Below are positions 54,590 to 63,838 of a DNA stretch of 64,000 bases, piece by piece (positions within the stretch are counted from its first letter, which is position 1; every line of letters starts with the position of its first letter). A model generated the notes under the pieces. The model was not told the origin of the DNA, did no database searches, and was given only the letters and a program-made list of their open reading frames with translations. A program made the position numbers and the translations under genes. Origin of the DNA: an uncultured Schlesneria sp. (GTDB lineage: Bacteria; Planctomycetota; Planctomycetia; Planctomycetales; Planctomycetaceae); NCBI GenBank assembly GCA_903858935.1, contig CAIOKO010000242.1, positions 1 through 64,000 on the forward strand, written 5' to 3'.

Positions 54590-56074
54590 ATGGCAGGTTT
54601 GATATTACTGACCGGTGCGACGGGATACGTCGGAGGTCGCCTGCTTTCGCTTTTGGAGCAGAGAGGCAATCGAGTTCGGTGTTTGACACGTCGTCCTGAT
54701 GCCTTGTCTGGCCACATCTCAGATCACACGGAGGTTGTCGCAGGAGATCTTCTTGACCGAAACTCCCTTTGCAATTCCTTCGTGGACGTCGAAACGGCAT
54801 TTTATTTCGTCCATTCCATGGGTAACGATCGTGATTTTGAAGAACAGGATCGACTAGCAGCGAAAAACTTTGCTGAAGCGGCAACAGCAGCTGGAGTCCA
54901 TCGAATCATCTATCTCGGTGGTCTTGGAAATCCTGATCACGCACTTTCCAAACACCTTCGAAGCCGTCAGGAGACTGGAGATGTTCTCCGCGCCCATCAT
55001 CGGCAGGTGATTGAGTTCCGTGCCTCGATCGTGATTGGTTCGGGCAGTTTGTCATTTGAAATGATTCGAGCGTTGGTCGAGCGACTACCGGTGATGATCT
55101 GTCCGCTCTGGGTCAGTGTTAAGGCGCAGCCGATCGCCATTGAAGATCTGCTGGCCTACTTGCTGGCGGCGATTGATATTCCCGTTGAGGCATCGCAGGT
55201 CTATGAGATTGGCGGTCCCGACCAAGTATCTTATGGCGAAATCATGCAGGAGTACGCCAGGCAACGAGGTTTACGGCGAGTTATGATACCAGTGCCATTA
55301 TTGACTCCGTACTTGTCTAGTCTTTGGCTGGGACTCGTCACTCCACTGTATGCCCGCGTAGGTCGCAAACTCGTTGAAAGTCTGCGGAACCCGACGCTGA
55401 TTTCCAATAATCTGGCGGAAACAACGTTGCCAGTGCACCCACGTTCCTATCGGGATGCAATCGCTCGTGCTCTGGTGAACGAAGACCAGGAAGTTGCGGA
55501 AACACGCTGGTCCGATGCGATTTCTTCGGCGGGGCAGCCAAGGGGATGGGGCGGAACCCGGTTTGGCTCTCGATTGGTCGATTCGCGCACTGTCAACGTC
55601 GACGTCTCCGTTGAACGAGCATTTGCGCCTATTCGTCGAATCGGTGGCAAAACAGGCTGGTATTATGGAAATTGGCTGTGGACGTTACGTGGCTTCCTTG
55701 ACCTGCTTGTCGGAGGAGTCGGTGTTCGTCGCGGCCGTCGTGATCCCGAACACTTGCGTACAGGAGATACGCTTGATTTCTGGCGCGTGGAACTCTACGA
55801 ACCGCCGCAGCGAATGCGGCTCTGTGCTGAGATGAAACTTCCGGGGCGTGCCTGGCTCGAATTTGAAGTGACCCCGTGCGAAGGAGGCAGCCAAATTCGT
55901 CAAACGGCTGTCTTTGATCCTCTTGGTCTATTCGGCCTGATCTACTGGTACGGGATATCTCCGTTACACTTTTTCGTCTTTGCGGGGATGTTGCGAAACA
56001 TTGCGCGAGCAGCGAAAAATACGAATGAAGAAAATCTGTCAGCCCCTCGGATCAATCCAGTCATTTTGCCGTAG
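54590..56074 (+). CDS. NAD(P)-binding SDR protein with DUF2867
   Basis: 494 residues. Residues 1-300 are an extended, atypical SDR of the NmrA type: I-L-L-T-G-A-T-G-Y-V-G-G-R-L (Rossmann glycine motif), V-H-S-M-G, I-Y-L-G-G-L-G. Residues about 325-480 are DUF2867, with G-W-Y-Y-G-N-W-L-W, F-W-R-V and Q-T-A-V-F-D-P-L-G-L-F-G-L-I-Y-W-Y. It ends 29 bases before the FAD oxidase gene. Substrate unknown. Confidence 0.87.
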   Translation: MAGLILLTGATGYVGGRLLSLLEQRGNRVRCLTRRPDALSGHISDHTEVVAGDLLDRNSLCNSFVDVETAFYFVHSMGNDRDFEEQDRLAAKNFAEAATAAGVHRIIYLGGLGNPDHALSKHLRSRQETGDVLRAHHRQVIEFRASIVIGSGSLSFEMIRALVERLPVMICPLWVSVKAQPIAIEDLLAYLLAAIDIPVEASQVYEIGGPDQVSYGEIMQEYARQRGLRRVMIPVPLLTPYLSSLWLGLVTPLYARVGRKLVESLRNPTLISNNLAETTLPVHPRSYRDAIARALVNEDQEVAETRWSDAISSAGQPRGWGGTRFGSRLVDSRTVNVDVSVERAFAPIRRIGGKTGWYYGNWLWTLRGFLDLLVGGVGVRRGRRDPEHLRTGDTLDFWRVELYEPPQRMRLCAEMKLPGRAWLEFEVTPCEGGSQIRQTAVFDPLGLFGLIYWYGISPLHFFVFAGMLRNIARAAKNTNEENLSAPRINPVILP

Positions 56075-56103
56075 CGGTCCGAACTTTCGTCGGGAGCCAT
56101 TTT

Positions 56104-57369
56104 GTGAGTGTGAAGCCGGTTGTAATCATTGGCGCAGGACTGGCAGGACTTTCCTGCGCACGGCATCTTGTGCGACAGGGTATCGAAGTTTTGCTACTAG
56201 AGGCACAAGATGATGTCGGCGGCCGTGTACGGACCGATCTGGTTGATGGATTTCGTTTGGATCGTGGTTTTCAAGTACTGCAAACCGCTTACCCCGAAGC
56301 ACGTCGACAGCTCGACTATGCCGCATTAAAACTTCGAAATTTCGAACCGGGTGCGATGATTCGTACGCGAGGAAAAGTTGTTAAAATGGCTGATCCCTGG
56401 CGACGGCCGCAAGCGATTCTTTCGACAGCCTTTAACGAAGTCGGGGAGTTTGCGGATCGCTGGAGACTCGCCAGGCTACGCTGGCATGTCACTCAATCGA
56501 CATTAGAAAACTTATGGGCCGAACCCGATTCAACAACAATTGATTATCTGCGTACGACCTGCGGGTTTTCGACGGACATGATCGAACGCTTTCTACTCCC
56601 CTGGTTCGCCGGGGTTTTCTTTGAACGAGAATTGTCCACTTCCAGCCGATTCTTCCGCTTCATCTTTCGGATGTTTGCCGTCGGCGCCGCTGCATTACCA
56701 GAAGAGGGGATGGGCGCGATGTCGAAACAACTCGCGAATGAGATCCCGGGCGGAATGTACCGATTTTTGTCGCGGGTTGAGTCGCTTGACGGTCAACGTG
56801 TCCGTATTGAAGGAGGCCAGTTGGTCGACGCTGCAGCAATCGTGGTCGCTGTTGAAGGTCCTGAAGCATCCCGACTCACTGGTGGAAAGATTCAATCACC
56901 AGACTCACGATCGACAACCTGCTTCTATTACGCCGCGTCCCAGGCTCCGATTAAAGAACCACTGCTTGTTCTGAATGGGGATCAAACTGGGCCAATCAAT
57001 AATTTGTGTGTTCCCAGCAACGTCGCACCTTCTTACGCTCCGAAGGGACAGGCTCTCATCAGCGTTTCTGTTGTTGGAGCAAAAGTAAATGAATCGACGG
57101 ATTTAGAAATTGAAGTTCGTCGCCAGTTAAGAGTCTGGTTCGGGTCCGAAGTCGATCACTGGTCAACTTTAAAACGATACCACATCCGCCATGCTCTTCC
57201 CTCTCAATCAGCCCATTTTCGGGATGGTGGCACACCCAATCCGAAATTAGTTGGGGGGGTGTATCACTGCGGTGATTATTGTGAAACCGCATCAATTCAC
57301 GGGGCCCTATTAAGCGGTCGACACACCGCCGAGGCGCTCCTCACGGATCTCGGCACGGGCAGAACCTGA
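56104..57369 (+). CDS. FAD-dependent amine oxidase/PPOX-like protein
   Basis: 421 residues with GTG start. Dinucleotide motif V-V-I-I-G-A-G-L-A-G-L-S-C-A, then L-L-E-A-Q-D-D-V-G-G-R-V-R-T, as in the amine oxidase, protoporphyrinogen oxidase and phytoene desaturase clan. The C-terminal end has the second FAD contact G-D-Y-C-E-T-A-S-I-H-G-A-L. Adjacent to the SDR gene, so they may act on one substrate, perhaps an isoprenoid or sterol-like compound; this is inference. Confidence 0.9.
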   Translation: MSVKPVVIIGAGLAGLSCARHLVRQGIEVLLLEAQDDVGGRVRTDLVDGFRLDRGFQVLQTAYPEARRQLDYAALKLRNFEPGAMIRTRGKVVKMADPWRRPQAILSTAFNEVGEFADRWRLARLRWHVTQSTLENLWAEPDSTTIDYLRTTCGFSTDMIERFLLPWFAGVFFERELSTSSRFFRFIFRMFAVGAAALPEEGMGAMSKQLANEIPGGMYRFLSRVESLDGQRVRIEGGQLVDAAAIVVAVEGPEASRLTGGKIQSPDSRSTTCFYYAASQAPIKEPLLVLNGDQTGPINNLCVPSNVAPSYAPKGQALISVSVVGAKVNESTDLEIEVRRQLRVWFGSEVDHWSTLKRYHIRHALPSQSAHFRDGGTPNPKLVGGVYHCGDYCETASIHGALLSGRHTAEALLTDLGTGRT

Positions 57370-57500
57370 ATCTTCCTTCGCGTGGTCAATGTGGGTCCCC
57401 CTTTACGTGTTTTCCGCCAGAGCCTAGAGTTTAGTGGGCCGACTGGTTTTCTTTTGTTAATTCATCGCAAACGATGCTGCTTTCATACGGATGTGATTTC

Positions 57501-59066
57501 ATGCCACTTCGAGTTTACAACACACTTTCACGACAAAAAGAAGACTTTCAGACCGTCGAATCGGGCAAGGTGAGCATGTATCTGTGCGGTCCGACGGTTT
57601 ATAAGCCGGCCCATATCGGCCACATGGTCGGGCCAGTGATTTTTGATACGATCAAACGCTATTTGACGTACAGTGGCTACAACGTTACGTGGGTCGTCAA
57701 TATCACCGATGTCGACGACAAGCTTATCAATCGCGCCAATGAGAAAGGGATCACGGTTGAGGCTTTGGCCAAGGAGATGACTCAAGACTATTTTGACAAC
57801 CTCAAGACAATGGCCGTCGATGGAATCGATCATTTTCCGTATGCGACACAGCACATCAAAGAAATGCAGGAAATAATTGCCACGTTAATCGAGAAGGGCT
57901 TTGCGTACCCGCTCGACGGCGACGTTTACTTCAACTGCACTCGCGACGAAGACTACGGCAAACTCAGTGGTCGCAGCCTGGAACAGATGCTGGCAGGGAC
58001 CCGGGCCGAGACTCATGGTGGCAAAAGGCATCCTGCCGATTTTGCACTTTGGAAAGGATCGAAGCCGGGCGAACCCGCATGGGAAAGCCCCTGGGGACCG
58101 GGACGACCGGGCTGGCATATTGAGTGTTCGGCGATGGCCAAGAAAATTCTCGGCGATTCGATCGATATTCATGGGGGCGGGCTGGACCTGATGTTCCCGC
58201 ATCATGAAAACGAACTTGCGCAATCAGAAAGCTGCACCGGAAAGCCATTCGCCCGGTATTGGATGCATAACGGCCTGATGCAGGCGAGCGGTACGCCCGG
58301 TAAGGTGGGTGGTGGTCACGACAAGCAAGGTGATAGACCAGCAGATCTTGCTGCGGCGAAAGAAGCACAGGAAGCCAATAAACTGGCGGGGTCGAAAGGG
58401 GCCGCGTCGGTTAAAGAGCTGTTTTCAAGGCACGATCCCGAAACGATTCGTTTCTTCCTGCTAGCGACACACTACCGAAGCCCGATCGACTTTAGCGACG
58501 AGCGGATTTCAGAAACGGGCAAGGCGCTGGAAGGCTTTTATCGTCTCTTTGAAACGTATGAGCGAGTCGCAGGGAATTCGTTCTATTCGCTGAAGGTGGC
58601 TACGAAGCGTTCGGAAAGTGCAGTACTTCACGGCGAGCCAGCCGCATATTTCCATGAATTGAACGAGTTGCGTCGTCGGTATCTCGAATCGATGGACGAC
58701 GACTTTAATACCGGCGGCGCGGTCGGTGTTCTGTTTGATTTGAGAAAGACGCTCAATGCGTTCATTTCGGATCACAAGCTGGATAGCGCCAGTGCAGAAA
58801 AGGGCCAGGTTCCGTCACTGACGGCAGGTATGACGCTTCTTAAGGAACTTGCATTGATGCTTGGAGTCTTTCGCGAAGCCAAGCAAAAGGCCGCTTCGAC
58901 CGATGACGGTACTCTCGACGGATTAATGCAACTTGTGATTCAAATCCGAGCTGACGCCCGAAAAAACAAGAATTTTGCGGTTGCAGATCTTATCCGAAAC
59001 AAGCTGAATGAGCTGAAGATCACTTTGGAAGACCGGACAGACCAGACGCTTTGGCGTAAAGGTTGA
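57501..59066 (+). CDS. cysS: Cysteinyl-tRNA synthetase with altered KMSKS region
   Basis: 521 residues. Zinc ligands C29, C209, H234 and E238 fall at the positions of the E. coli enzyme, and H-I-G-H is at 38-41. Between W-M-H-N-G-L-M and D-P-E-T-I-R-F-F-L, where most enzymes have K-M-S-K-S-L-G-N, there is an insert of about 30 Ala/Gly/Asp-rich residues followed by N-K-L-A-G-S-K-G (294-300), a poor KMSKS match. The anticodon-binding tail is present. An essential gene, so the change must be compatible with function. The start ATG at 57501 is chosen for the conserved P-L-R-V-Y-N-T. Confidence 0.93.
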   Translation: MPLRVYNTLSRQKEDFQTVESGKVSMYLCGPTVYKPAHIGHMVGPVIFDTIKRYLTYSGYNVTWVVNITDVDDKLINRANEKGITVEALAKEMTQDYFDNLKTMAVDGIDHFPYATQHIKEMQEIIATLIEKGFAYPLDGDVYFNCTRDEDYGKLSGRSLEQMLAGTRAETHGGKRHPADFALWKGSKPGEPAWESPWGPGRPGWHIECSAMAKKILGDSIDIHGGGLDLMFPHHENELAQSESCTGKPFARYWMHNGLMQASGTPGKVGGGHDKQGDRPADLAAAKEAQEANKLAGSKGAASVKELFSRHDPETIRFFLLATHYRSPIDFSDERISETGKALEGFYRLFETYERVAGNSFYSLKVATKRSESAVLHGEPAAYFHELNELRRRYLESMDDDFNTGGAVGVLFDLRKTLNAFISDHKLDSASAEKGQVPSLTAGMTLLKELALMLGVFREAKQKAASTDDGTLDGLMQLVIQIRADARKNKNFAVADLIRNKLNELKITLEDRTDQTLWRKG

Positions 59067-59197
59067 TTGCGACGAGCTTTTCACGGAAATATCTGAACGC
59101 TCCTGATGTATTCGCTACGCTTTGCCATCATGACGGTTTGGTTTGAATTCAGATGCAGACCAGATCAACGCCTTGATTAGTGTTCTGAGAATTGTCG

Positions 59198-59238
59198 ACA
59201 ACTCATAACAGCTTATTGCGAAATCTGTTATGAGTTGT
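59198..59238 (+). terminator. Terminator of cysS
   Basis: ACAACTCATAACAG (59198) and CTGTTATGAGTTGT (59225) are perfect 14-base arms around 13 bases, followed by TTTGGTT. It lies 130 bases after the cysS stop. Confidence 0.7.
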
Positions 59239-59407
59239 TTTGGTTATTTGCCTACCGTTAATACGATATTCACAATTGCAGGTATGATGATTGCTGCGTG
59301 ATGCTGACGCAGAGTGTTTCTGCACTTGATCTTGCGGCTTGAATCATCGGGCGGCTCTCGTGAATAAATCGACAGACCCCACAATCATCGAAGTTCGCGT
59401 TTCAAAT

Positions 59408-60613
59408 ATGCTCCGTACATCTTTTCCAATGGTTCTAATTCTAATACTGGCAATCGCTTCGCGATGCACTGCGAACGATGTGGAGCCCCGCCGAGAATCG
59501 GCAATTCGGTTCGCGACGTTCAATATTCAGGAACTATCACTTTCAAAGCTTCAACAAGTCGACTCGGACGGTAATGGAGCAAATCCACAGGTCAGGAACT
59601 GTGCCGAGATCCTGCAACGAGTTCGACCGGATATTGTTCTGATCAATGAAATTGATGCACCGTCGACGAGTGAAGACGGCGACACAGTTAATCCCCCTGG
59701 AAGTGCCGTACAACTGTTTCGAGACAAATATCTCACGGTTTCACAACGAACACTTTGGCCTCTGGAATTTCCCTACTTTTACATAGCGCCTTCCAATACG
59801 GGTGTTCCCACCGGATGCGATCTCGACAACGATGGAAAAAACGACGGGCCGGCAGATAGCTTCGGGTTTGGCAGATATCCGGGTGAATACGGAATGGCTC
59901 TTCTCAGTCGATTTCCAATTCAAATGGATGGGGTCCGGACGTTCCGAAAATTTCTATGGAAAAACATGCCGGGTAATTTGATGCCGGATGGATTGCAGGG
60001 AAAACCAGCGTTTTATGATGTGGAAGAATGCAATCTGTTCCGGCTTTCCAGTAAAAGCCATTGGGATGTCCCTTTGATAATCAATGGGGAGGTCGTGCAT
60101 GCACTTTGTTCCCATCCGACGCCGCCAGTTTTTGACGGGCCTGAAGACAGCAACGGGAGGCGGAATTTTGACGAGGTCCGATTCTGGTCGGATTATATTG
60201 CGGGGCTCGGCTCTGCTCAGTGGATTTGCGATGATGCAGGGAAATCGGGCGGGTTGAAACCAAATAGCCATTTCGTCATTCTAGGCGATCTGAATGCAGA
60301 ACCGGTCCGTGGAGACGCTGTTTACGGTAAACGGGCCATCGATTTGTTGATCCATCATCCTCACGTTTTTGATCCGGTGCCGAAAAGCCTGGGGGCTGAA
60401 GATCAGCCGAACAAACTTGGTTTGAATGGGTATCTCCCCTTCAAAACGTCTGATTTTGGTCGTCTTGATTATGTCCTTCCTTCAAAATCCTTGCGTACCG
60501 TTGGTTGCGGTGTATTCTGGCCCTCGTCAAAAAGTCCGTTGTATTTCTTAGTGGACACGCCACAATCCTCTAGCAATCATAGACTTGTCTGGCTGGATGT
60601 GGAGATTCCATGA
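59408..60613 (+). CDS. Endonuclease/exonuclease/phosphatase-family protein, exported
   Basis: 401 residues. After a signal peptide (to about 23) the EEP fold is visible: R-F-A-T-F-N-I-Q-E-L, V-L-I-N-E-I-D (metal Glu), L-G-D-L-N-A-E-P, R-L-D-Y-V-L-P and S-S-N-H-R-L-V-W, where the final Asp-His pair is Asn-His. D-N-D-G-K-N-D-G inside resembles a calcium loop. Secreted nuclease or phosphatase; substrate unknown. The ATG at 59408 is picked because it starts the signal peptide, without a ribosome site. Its stop overlaps the start of the next gene. Confidence 0.85.
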   Translation: MLRTSFPMVLILILAIASRCTANDVEPRRESAIRFATFNIQELSLSKLQQVDSDGNGANPQVRNCAEILQRVRPDIVLINEIDAPSTSEDGDTVNPPGSAVQLFRDKYLTVSQRTLWPLEFPYFYIAPSNTGVPTGCDLDNDGKNDGPADSFGFGRYPGEYGMALLSRFPIQMDGVRTFRKFLWKNMPGNLMPDGLQGKPAFYDVEECNLFRLSSKSHWDVPLIINGEVVHALCSHPTPPVFDGPEDSNGRRNFDEVRFWSDYIAGLGSAQWICDDAGKSGGLKPNSHFVILGDLNAEPVRGDAVYGKRAIDLLIHHPHVFDPVPKSLGAEDQPNKLGLNGYLPFKTSDFGRLDYVLPSKSLRTVGCGVFWPSSKSPLYFLVDTPQSSSNHRLVWLDVEIP

Positions 60614-62169
60614 AAGTCAGAGCGAGAGCAGAATCTGATTCGGGTCTAGGGAAAGTGCTGAGAATGGACAATTGGTACTACAAATTATTCGGCGATGAAT
60701 TCGGGCCGGTAACATTCGACGAACTTGTCGAATTGGCGAAAGATCACGTTTTGTCGAGCGACGACGAAGTTCGTCTCGGCGAAAATGGAGCGTGGCGCCG
60801 AGCCGGATCGATGGGGCAATTGATGGCGCACATGCCGTCTGGTGCGCACCTGCCGTCAGGAGCCGGTTCGGGTCACAGCGTCACGATTCCGACGGAAGTG
60901 AAATCCGTTTCCACATCTACTTCGGGCTCAAGTCAGTCGAAAACGGACGAAACCGCTGGTTGGTACTACCAAGTATTTGGTGAGCTGTTCGGACCGATTT
61001 CGTTTGACGACCTGGTTGAATTGGCTAAGAACCACACGCTTTCGACAGATGACGATGTCCGTTTTGGCGAAAACGGAGCGTGGCGACGTGCTGGTTCCAT
61101 CGGCCAATTGATGGCACACTTGCCATTTCAGGCCGCGAAAAATGCATTCACCGTTGAGGTCGCGAAACCTGCTGTCGTTGAAACACCCGAGGATGAATTT
61201 GACCTCGGCGAAAATGTAGCGATAAATCCGTCAGCTCCGGCACCTACTGCCCGGCGTGAACGGGCCATCGCACCCGTGAAAGTCGAAGTACCTGTTCCGG
61301 CTGAAGTTGAAGTTGATCCCGCGAAACAGGTTATCTGGTGGTGCAAGATCCAGGATAAAGAATATGGACCGGTTGAGCTTTCAAAGCTGGTTGACTGGGC
61401 AACAGCCGGACGCTTGCTTCGTACCGACTATGTTCGCTGTGGGTTAGAGCCCTATATTCTGGCGGACAAGTTACCGAATTTGTTCCCAGAGCTTCCCAAA
61501 GCTGCTAGTACCGAAACGAAACCCGAATTCAATACGACGTCAAGAACCCAGGCGATGGCTGCCACAGGTCCCGTCGTACCAGCGGCAACGCCTGTAGCAT
61601 CTCAGGAACCAATACCGACACCACGAACTGACTGGTCTGCTGCTGCGGCACAGAAACCGGCAACCAATTGGCAAATGAATACTGCCGGGGCAGGGGCGGG
61701 CTTTAATCGTCCGGGTATGCCGATGGGGAAACCTGCTTCAAAATCGAGTTCGAGTTCGATTGATTTTGAAAAAATCAAGGTACCCCTCTTGGGGGGCATC
61801 GGGGCAATTTCGCTCATCGCACTCCTTTATTTTGCGATACCGTATTTGCCTTTGGGAGATTCGAGCGAAGTTAAAATGTTCAAGAAATTGAATGCGGTGG
61901 CGGTAGAATTACAAACGACACGATCAAGTGAAGTCCCGCCGAAAAAGGAAGATTTTGAAAAGCTTGCCAAGAAAATGGCCGATTCGCTTAAGCCACTTGA
62001 CAAAGACCTTAAAGCAATGAAATCCGGCTCGGCAGTGACGAAGCTTAAAGGTCTTTCAAAAGCATTACAGGACGTAGCCAAAGAGGGGCTAACGGCAAAA
62101 CCATCGGATGCCGAAAAAGCCCTCGGAAAGAAAGTTGCTGATCTCGCCAAACTGCTAAAAGTGAAGTAG
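60610..62169 (+). CDS. Triple GYF_2-domain membrane protein
   Basis: 519 residues. ATG at 60610 overlaps the TGA of the EEP gene (ATGA) and has GGAG five bases upstream; ATG 60664 (M-D-N-W-Y-Y) is an alternative start at the first domain. GYF_2 domains: 1 (about 20-75, W-Y-Y-K-L-F-G-D-E-F-G-P-V), 2 (about 117-172, nearly the same with W-Y-Y-Q-V-F-G-E-L-F-G-P-I) and 3 (about 238-290, W-W-C-K-I-Q-D-K-E-Y-G-P-V). A Pro/Ala linker leads to one membrane helix (about 396-416) and a Lys-rich helical tail. GYF_2 domains are thought to bind proline-rich partners; the partner is unknown. Confidence 0.88.
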   Translation: MKVRARAESDSGLGKVLRMDNWYYKLFGDEFGPVTFDELVELAKDHVLSSDDEVRLGENGAWRRAGSMGQLMAHMPSGAHLPSGAGSGHSVTIPTEVKSVSTSTSGSSQSKTDETAGWYYQVFGELFGPISFDDLVELAKNHTLSTDDDVRFGENGAWRRAGSIGQLMAHLPFQAAKNAFTVEVAKPAVVETPEDEFDLGENVAINPSAPAPTARRERAIAPVKVEVPVPAEVEVDPAKQVIWWCKIQDKEYGPVELSKLVDWATAGRLLRTDYVRCGLEPYILADKLPNLFPELPKAASTETKPEFNTTSRTQAMAATGPVVPAATPVASQEPIPTPRTDWSAAAAQKPATNWQMNTAGAGAGFNRPGMPMGKPASKSSSSSIDFEKIKVPLLGGIGAISLIALLYFAIPYLPLGDSSEVKMFKKLNAVAVELQTTRSSEVPPKKEDFEKLAKKMADSLKPLDKDLKAMKSGSAVTKLKGLSKALQDVAKEGLTAKPSDAEKALGKKVADLAKLLKVK

Positions 62170-62266
62170 TGCATTGTTTGGTTTTTCGGGAAAACGTGAG
62201 GCTGTCGCGAGCGCGGGGCGGCGCTTCTGGATGAGTCGAGGTGGCACGCTTTTGGGGCGGAGGCTG

Positions 62267-63838
62267 TCATCGTGCCTTAGAGGATTCGATTTGATTGACC
62301 CAGCTTCGTCCGATCAATCGGATAAAACCCTCTTCGAAAACAAGCCGTATTTTTAACCCATTGGGCACAGGCTCGACTGTCAAGCTGAAACCGTCATCTC
62401 CACTTGAGAAGACCTCTTTTGCTGTGTCTGTATCGGATAAAAGCAGATCCTTTGATACCAGCTCAGGGAATGTTCTGGCCTGTATCCGCGCACGCACTAA
62501 TGATTCAGGGGCCTTGTTTGAGGGAGACTCTTCGAACCGATCGATGGCTTCAACAAGCCGGTCAAGAAGCGGGGCTGGCTGACCGATCCCAATCCAGATC
62601 GTCTTTTGTCCCTGGCCGACAATGATCTCGACATTTGAGCCCGTCCACTGTGTTAACGCCGTTGGAAATTCGCGTGGAGTTAAACTGTGAAAGGAGACTC
62701 CGTGATGGGTATCAAAGTTTTCATTGACTTTGACGAAATGACCAGATTTCTCGAGTTTCAGGATCAAATGTGGTATCGCATCATTCAGACGTGTTGTGTC
62801 TGGTCCATGGAGCGCCGCGATTAGCGAAAGTTCGCCGATGCTTGTCCCGGCGAGTTGCAGGCCCGCCTCCAGCCCCGAGCTTTTGTTTGCAGCTCCTTCA
62901 TTTGATCCCACGATCTTCTCGACAAGGCCTCCGATTGGAAGATTCAGGGCTAGTCCCGCAGGAATGTCTGACTGAATCATTGACGAGAAATCGCTTCGAT
63001 GCGTCGTCAAGCGATTTAAACTATTTGCCATCTGACTTTTCGAGAGACTTTCAATAACGACTTCAAGGTTCAGGTGATGTGTTTTTGGATCGATCCGCCC
63101 GCCGAATGTCAGCATACTGGTGTCGAGGACTGCGCGTTCAATGAGGTCGAGCATGAGCTGGCCAAGTACCTTGCGAAAATTCGCTGACTCTTCCGCCTCA
63201 TTATCTTGAGGCTGCAACCATGGTTCGACCTCGCGACGAATCCCTGCGATAAAGTTCGTCTTCGTCGGTTGAGGAACCTGCCGCAGGTCGTAATTGACCA
63301 CAAGATCGTACCGATCTCGAAGGCCTTGAGTAAGCGAATTTGGTGTGACCCGTAATCCTCGAATCGACGAGACCTGGTCTGCAAAGTATGCGTATTCCTT
63401 TTTGATGATAACGTGGTAAGGCGAGCCGGGGCGTTCGATTTCGTAGTGATCATCTCCTGCAGAATGAAAACCAAGAATGCCGAACGTCGCTGTTTTCAAA
63501 AGCTCGTTAATTCCGTCTACTGGAACAAAAACGATTTCTGCAGGGGACACGTCGTCCCACGTGGTCATCACACCAAGAGGTTTGGTTCGTTCGATTCCCG
63601 CTAAGTCGCGGTAGCTCTTCAGGGTCTCGTTCAGTGAGCTGGATAAATCCGGGCGTCCTGCTTCATCGAATACGGTTTCGTAGGCGCTTCGCAATCGATC
63701 AATGCTGGCGGCGAATATCGTCAGATACGGTTTTTCGGCCACTGGTTTTGGCCCGGCCTCGTCGGCACAGGCACTTGATATGGTTGCAAGAAAGGCACAG
63801 AGTGCCAATGACGTTTGATTTCCAATGCGGCGTATCAT
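62267..63838 (-). CDS. Large secreted protein, paralog of the protein at 27983
   Basis: 523 residues. Signal peptide ending S-A-C-A-D, then L-T-I-F-A-A-S-I-D-R-L-R. Shared layout with the protein at 27983: a mid-segment (Y-H-V-I-I-K-K-E-Y-A-Y-F-A-D against [15 protein letters not shown]), D-L-V-V-N-Y-D-L, and a late G-x-x-I-W-I-G-I-G strand. No known domain. It converges with the GYF gene. Such families of uncharacterised periplasmic proteins are common in planctomycetes. Confidence 0.75.
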   Translation of the reverse strand: MIRRIGNQTSLALCAFLATISSACADEAGPKPVAEKPYLTIFAASIDRLRSAYETVFDEAGRPDLSSSLNETLKSYRDLAGIERTKPLGVMTTWDDVSPAEIVFVPVDGINELLKTATFGILGFHSAGDDHYEIERPGSPYHVIIKKEYAYFADQVSSIRGLRVTPNSLTQGLRDRYDLVVNYDLRQVPQPTKTNFIAGIRREVEPWLQPQDNEAEESANFRKVLGQLMLDLIERAVLDTSMLTFGGRIDPKTHHLNLEVVIESLSKSQMANSLNRLTTHRSDFSSMIQSDIPAGLALNLPIGGLVEKIVGSNEGAANKSSGLEAGLQLAGTSIGELSLIAALHGPDTTRLNDAIPHLILKLEKSGHFVKVNENFDTHHGVSFHSLTPREFPTALTQWTGSNVEIIVGQGQKTIWIGIGQPAPLLDRLVEAIDRFEESPSNKAPESLVRARIQARTFPELVSKDLLLSDTDTAKEVFSSGDDGFSLTVEPVPNGLKIRLVFEEGFIRLIGRSWVNQIESSKAR

